Below, in pieces: positions 5,079 through 7,138 of a stretch of 7,138 nucleotides of DNA. The position numbers and the translations under genes are program-made. A model generated the notes under the pieces. That model worked only from the letters and a program-made list of their open reading frames with translations. It was not told the origin of the DNA and made no database searches. The DNA is from an uncultured Verrucomicrobiota bacterium (lineage in GTDB: Bacteria; Verrucomicrobiota; Verrucomicrobiia; Chthoniobacterales; SZAS-18): contig CALMOL010000129.1 in the NCBI GenBank assembly GCA_937871685.1, positions 1 to 7,138 of the forward strand, written 5' to 3'. Within the stretch, counting starts at the first letter, position 1; the number at the start of each line of letters is the position of its first letter.

Positions 5079-7138
5079 TCAGCGGAGGATGGTCTTCGGC
5101 TCCGGGGAGGAGAGGAGCTTCTGAAAGCGCGGGCTCGACCGCAGCGCATCATACAGCGGGCTCAGCCGCAACTGGCTCAGGAGCACGCCGCCGGGCGTGA
5201 CCAAGGAGCGCTCGATCACGTCCATCGATCGGTCGATTTCGCCGATTTGTGCATAGACAACGCCCGCGCAATCCGCGGCGTCGGCGCCGTCCATGGCGTC
5301 CTTTTCGATCGGCATCAGTTCGAGGAAGCGCCGCGTTGCGCGCAGAGCGTCTTCCTTGCGGCCGAGGAACGCGTGGACGAGCGCGAGCGACTGCTGGCGC
5401 GACGCGTTCTGCGGGAATCTCGCGGCATCGGCCTCAAGGATCACGCGCGCGTTTTCTAGCTCGGCCTGAGCGCGCGCGGGATCGCCCGCGAGCTTGGCCG
5501 CGAATCCGACCAAGAGGGATTTAGGGACCGGGGTCTGAGTCGGCATCGAACCCGGGACCATGGTATCGCTAGAGCATTCCCGAAGCACCTGCACGGCCTT
5601 GGGAAAATCACGGTCGGCCAGCGCGAGCTGATAGCGTAGCACAGCCAGCGGGCAGATGAATTCCGGCGGGGTGGCCGCGGCCAAGACCGCCCGGGTCGAG
5701 CCGAGGTCGGACTGCGCCGCCCAATCCAACTGCGCCAGATAAAAGGCGGCCCGGCCTTCCGGCAGTAGAGCCGCCAAGTGCTTCACCAGGTTGGTCGCAC
5801 CGGCCCAATCGCGCGCGAGGAAGTAGCTGTTAAACAAGTTGTCGGCGATCGCGATATTGCGCGGGTCGAGCAACCGGGCCTGCTCCTGGCCGGCGATTGC
5901 TTCGCGCCAGCGGCCCTGGCGACGCCGCACGCCGGCCATCGCGCTGATCACCTCCGCGTCGCCGGGGAGGCTTTCGCGCGCCTTCTCGTATTCCCCCAGG
6001 GCGGCCTCGTAGTCCCGGGCTCCGTAGATGTGGCAAAGCCCGAGGACATAATGCCCTTCGCCCAAGCCCGGCCGCAGGCGAAGCGCCTCCTGCGCCGAGG
6101 CCCGCGCCTGCTGAAGCAATTCCTTGGACGGCTGGAGGAAGTGGTAGGTAGCCGCCCTCGCTTCGGCAAGGCGCGCGTGGGCGAGGGCGAACTTCGGATC
6201 AAGCGCGATCGCCCGGACAAGCAGCTCGATCGTGGCGGGCAAGGTCGTCTCCGGCTGGCGGATCTGTCGCAGGGCGATCTCGCGGGCGCGCAGGTAAAGC
6301 GTGTAGGCCTCCTCGTTGTCCGTCGGCTTGGTGGCGACGTTGCGCGCTTCCGCGGGCGAGAGCGTGGCGCGCAGCGCGCGCGCGATTTCCTGCGCCAGCT
6401 CCCCTTGGAGCGTGAGCGTGTCGGCCAGCGTGCGGTCGTAGCGCTCGGCCCAGATTTGGCGCGCGGTCTGCACGTCGGTGAGCTGCACGGTCATCACCAC
6501 GCGATCCGCCGAGCGCCGAACGCGACCTTCGAGCACATTCGCCACGCCCAGCTCGCGGCCGATCTCCCGCAGTTTGGGGACGCCCTGCGCGCCGCGATAG
6601 GGCATCACGGAAGCGCGGTTGATGACCTTCAGGTCCTTGATCTTGGCCAGCGTGGTGAGGACATCGTCCATGATCCCGTCGGCGAAGTAAGCGTCGTCCT
6701 TCGCGTCGCTGGCGTTCTCGAAGGGCAGCACGGCGAGCGATTTCTCGACGGCGGCGTTCGTTGCGGGTGCCGGTGGCCCTTGATCGCGCCCATATTTGAC
6801 GAAGCCAATGGCCAGGACCGCCACAATGACGGCCGCAAGGCCGATCATCCTTCCTCGTAGGTAGAGCGGCACTGGCGGCCGGAGCACGACGGATGAGAGG
6901 AGGGGAGGGGACGCATCCGGCGACGGGACGGGCGTCGCCACGAGAGCCGTCGGTTCCGGGCCTTGACTCGGAGGGGGAGCGATTGGTCCTGGGTGCTCCG
7001 GCTGAGGAAGCGTGGCCGCGAGCGGGTCATCGCCGAGGTCCGCCCCGCTCTCGATCTTCGTTCGTGCCTTTTCGAGCGCCCGCGCCAGGGCATCGGCGTC
7101 GGCGAAGCGCCCGTCGCGGTCCTTCAGCAGCAGCCGCG
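5079..7138 (-). CDS. Ser/Thr kinase - TolB/FlgO-like - TPR signalling protein (5' end outside the window)
   Basis: The reading frame runs open from the right edge to TGA 5081-5079, 685 residues. The GTG at 6941 is internal, not the start: the frame upstream encodes the end of a protein kinase domain (RLLLKDRDGRFADADALARALEKA, visible residues 1-24), the last helix of the Hanks-type C-lobe. A Pro-rich linker follows (about 30-95), then a membrane helix (98-115), then a TolB/FlgO-like domain (about 132-260) with its hallmarks KSLAVLPFEN, YFADGIMDDVLTTLAKI, LGVANVLEGRVRR and IWAERYDR. The rest is helical TPR-type repeats up to the usual closing block LRLSPLYDALRSSPRFQKLL. In this well-known architecture a cytoplasmic kinase is tied through one helix to a periplasmic TolB-like and TPR platform for protein contacts. 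Substrates are unknown. The ATP-binding lobe and catalytic loop lie beyond the window, so kinase activity cannot be judged. Many annotations would start at 6941 and miss the kinase part. Confidence 0.92.
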   Translation of the reverse strand, partial: RLLLKDRDGRFADADALARALEKARTKIESGADLGDDPLAATLPQPEHPGPIAPPPSQGPEPTALVATPVPSPDASPPLLSSVVLRPPVPLYLRGRMIGLAAVIVAVLAIGFVKYGRDQGPPAPATNAAVEKSLAVLPFENASDAKDDAYFADGIMDDVLTTLAKIKDLKVINRASVMPYRGAQGVPKLREIGRELGVANVLEGRVRRSADRVVMTVQLTDVQTARQIWAERYDRTLADTLTLQGELAQEIARALRATLSPAEARNVATKPTDNEEAYTLYLRAREIALRQIRQPETTLPATIELLVRAIALDPKFALAHARLAEARAATYHFLQPSKELLQQARASAQEALRLRPGLGEGHYVLGLCHIYGARDYEAALGEYEKARESLPGDAEVISAMAGVRRRQGRWREAIAGQEQARLLDPRNIAIADNLFNSYFLARDWAGATNLVKHLAALLPEGRAAFYLAQLDWAAQSDLGSTRAVLAAATPPEFICPLAVLRYQLALADRDFPKAVQVLRECSSDTMVPGSMPTQTPVPKSLLVGFAAKLAGDPARAQAELENARVILEADAARFPQNASRQQSLALVHAFLGRKEDALRATRRFLELMPIEKDAMDGADAADCAGVVYAQIGEIDRSMDVIERSLVTPGGVLLSQLRLSPLYDALRSSPRFQKLLSSPEPKTILR

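Noticed and set aside
4885..5124. 79-codon plus-strand frame
   Set aside because: It lies over both hairpin repeats and the end of the kinase-TPR gene; its apparent peptide is translated repeat DNA.
5778..6860. 360-codon plus-strand frame
   Set aside because: Antisense to the TPR and TolB-like region, which has unmistakable family motifs.
1..7138. CRISPR array, tRNA, rRNA, complete insertion sequence or defence cassette
   Set aside because: No regularly spaced direct repeats, cloverleaf, rRNA-like stretch or transposase frame was found; the only repeats are the two inverted hairpin units.

Overview
The window is GC-rich bacterial DNA. Its gene content is a class III adenylate cyclase with a dCache-type sensor, a Ser/Thr kinase-TolB-like-TPR fusion, a Tat-exported cupin and hairpin-bearing intergenic repeats. 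This suits a soil or freshwater Verrucomicrobiota or Acidobacteriota member. I lean to Verrucomicrobiota, but there is no phylogenetic marker gene here, so the placement is inference. Shine-Dalgarno sequences are weak or missing before almost every gene, so start codons were chosen mostly from protein architecture.

Layout, left to right. (1) 1-64, minus: the first 21 codons of a gene that leaves the window, with a possible close promoter. (2) 256-591, minus: a 111-aa proline-rich single-span membrane protein. (3) 592-891: a non-coding divergent leader with four perfect stem-loops in about 160 bp. (4) 892-1410, plus: a Tat-signal cupin of the manganese hydroxynitrile-lyase-like family with all metal ligands. 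(5) 1540-1716, plus: an N-terminal remnant of a phosphinothricin-type GNAT acetyltransferase, in frame with the cupin. (6) 1775-3856, minus: the adenylate cyclase. (7) 3956-4135, minus: a 59-aa two-span membrane protein just upstream of the cyclase and probably in the same transcript. (8) 4264-4809, plus: a 181-aa exported protein of unknown function, divergent from the 59-aa gene. (9) 4866-5067: a pair of inverted, imperfect REP/BIME-like repeats between convergent 3' ends. (10) 5079-7138, minus: a protein whose visible part runs from the end of a Ser/Thr kinase domain through a membrane helix and a TolB/FlgO-like domain to a long TPR array. Its start lies outside the window.

The common theme is signalling across the membrane. 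One protein is predicted to sense a small ligand and make cAMP, and another links a cytoplasmic kinase to a TPR platform. The cupin and the 181-aa protein are predicted to act outside the cytoplasm. No single operon spans the window: strands alternate, and the only likely co-transcribed pairs are the 59-aa protein with the cyclase, and perhaps the 111-aa protein with the gene at the left edge. I see no CRISPR array, tRNA, rRNA, complete insertion sequence or recognisable defence cassette. The less ordinary items are the inverted repeat pair, the hairpin-dense leader, the exported version of a normally cytosolic cupin and the GNAT fragment.
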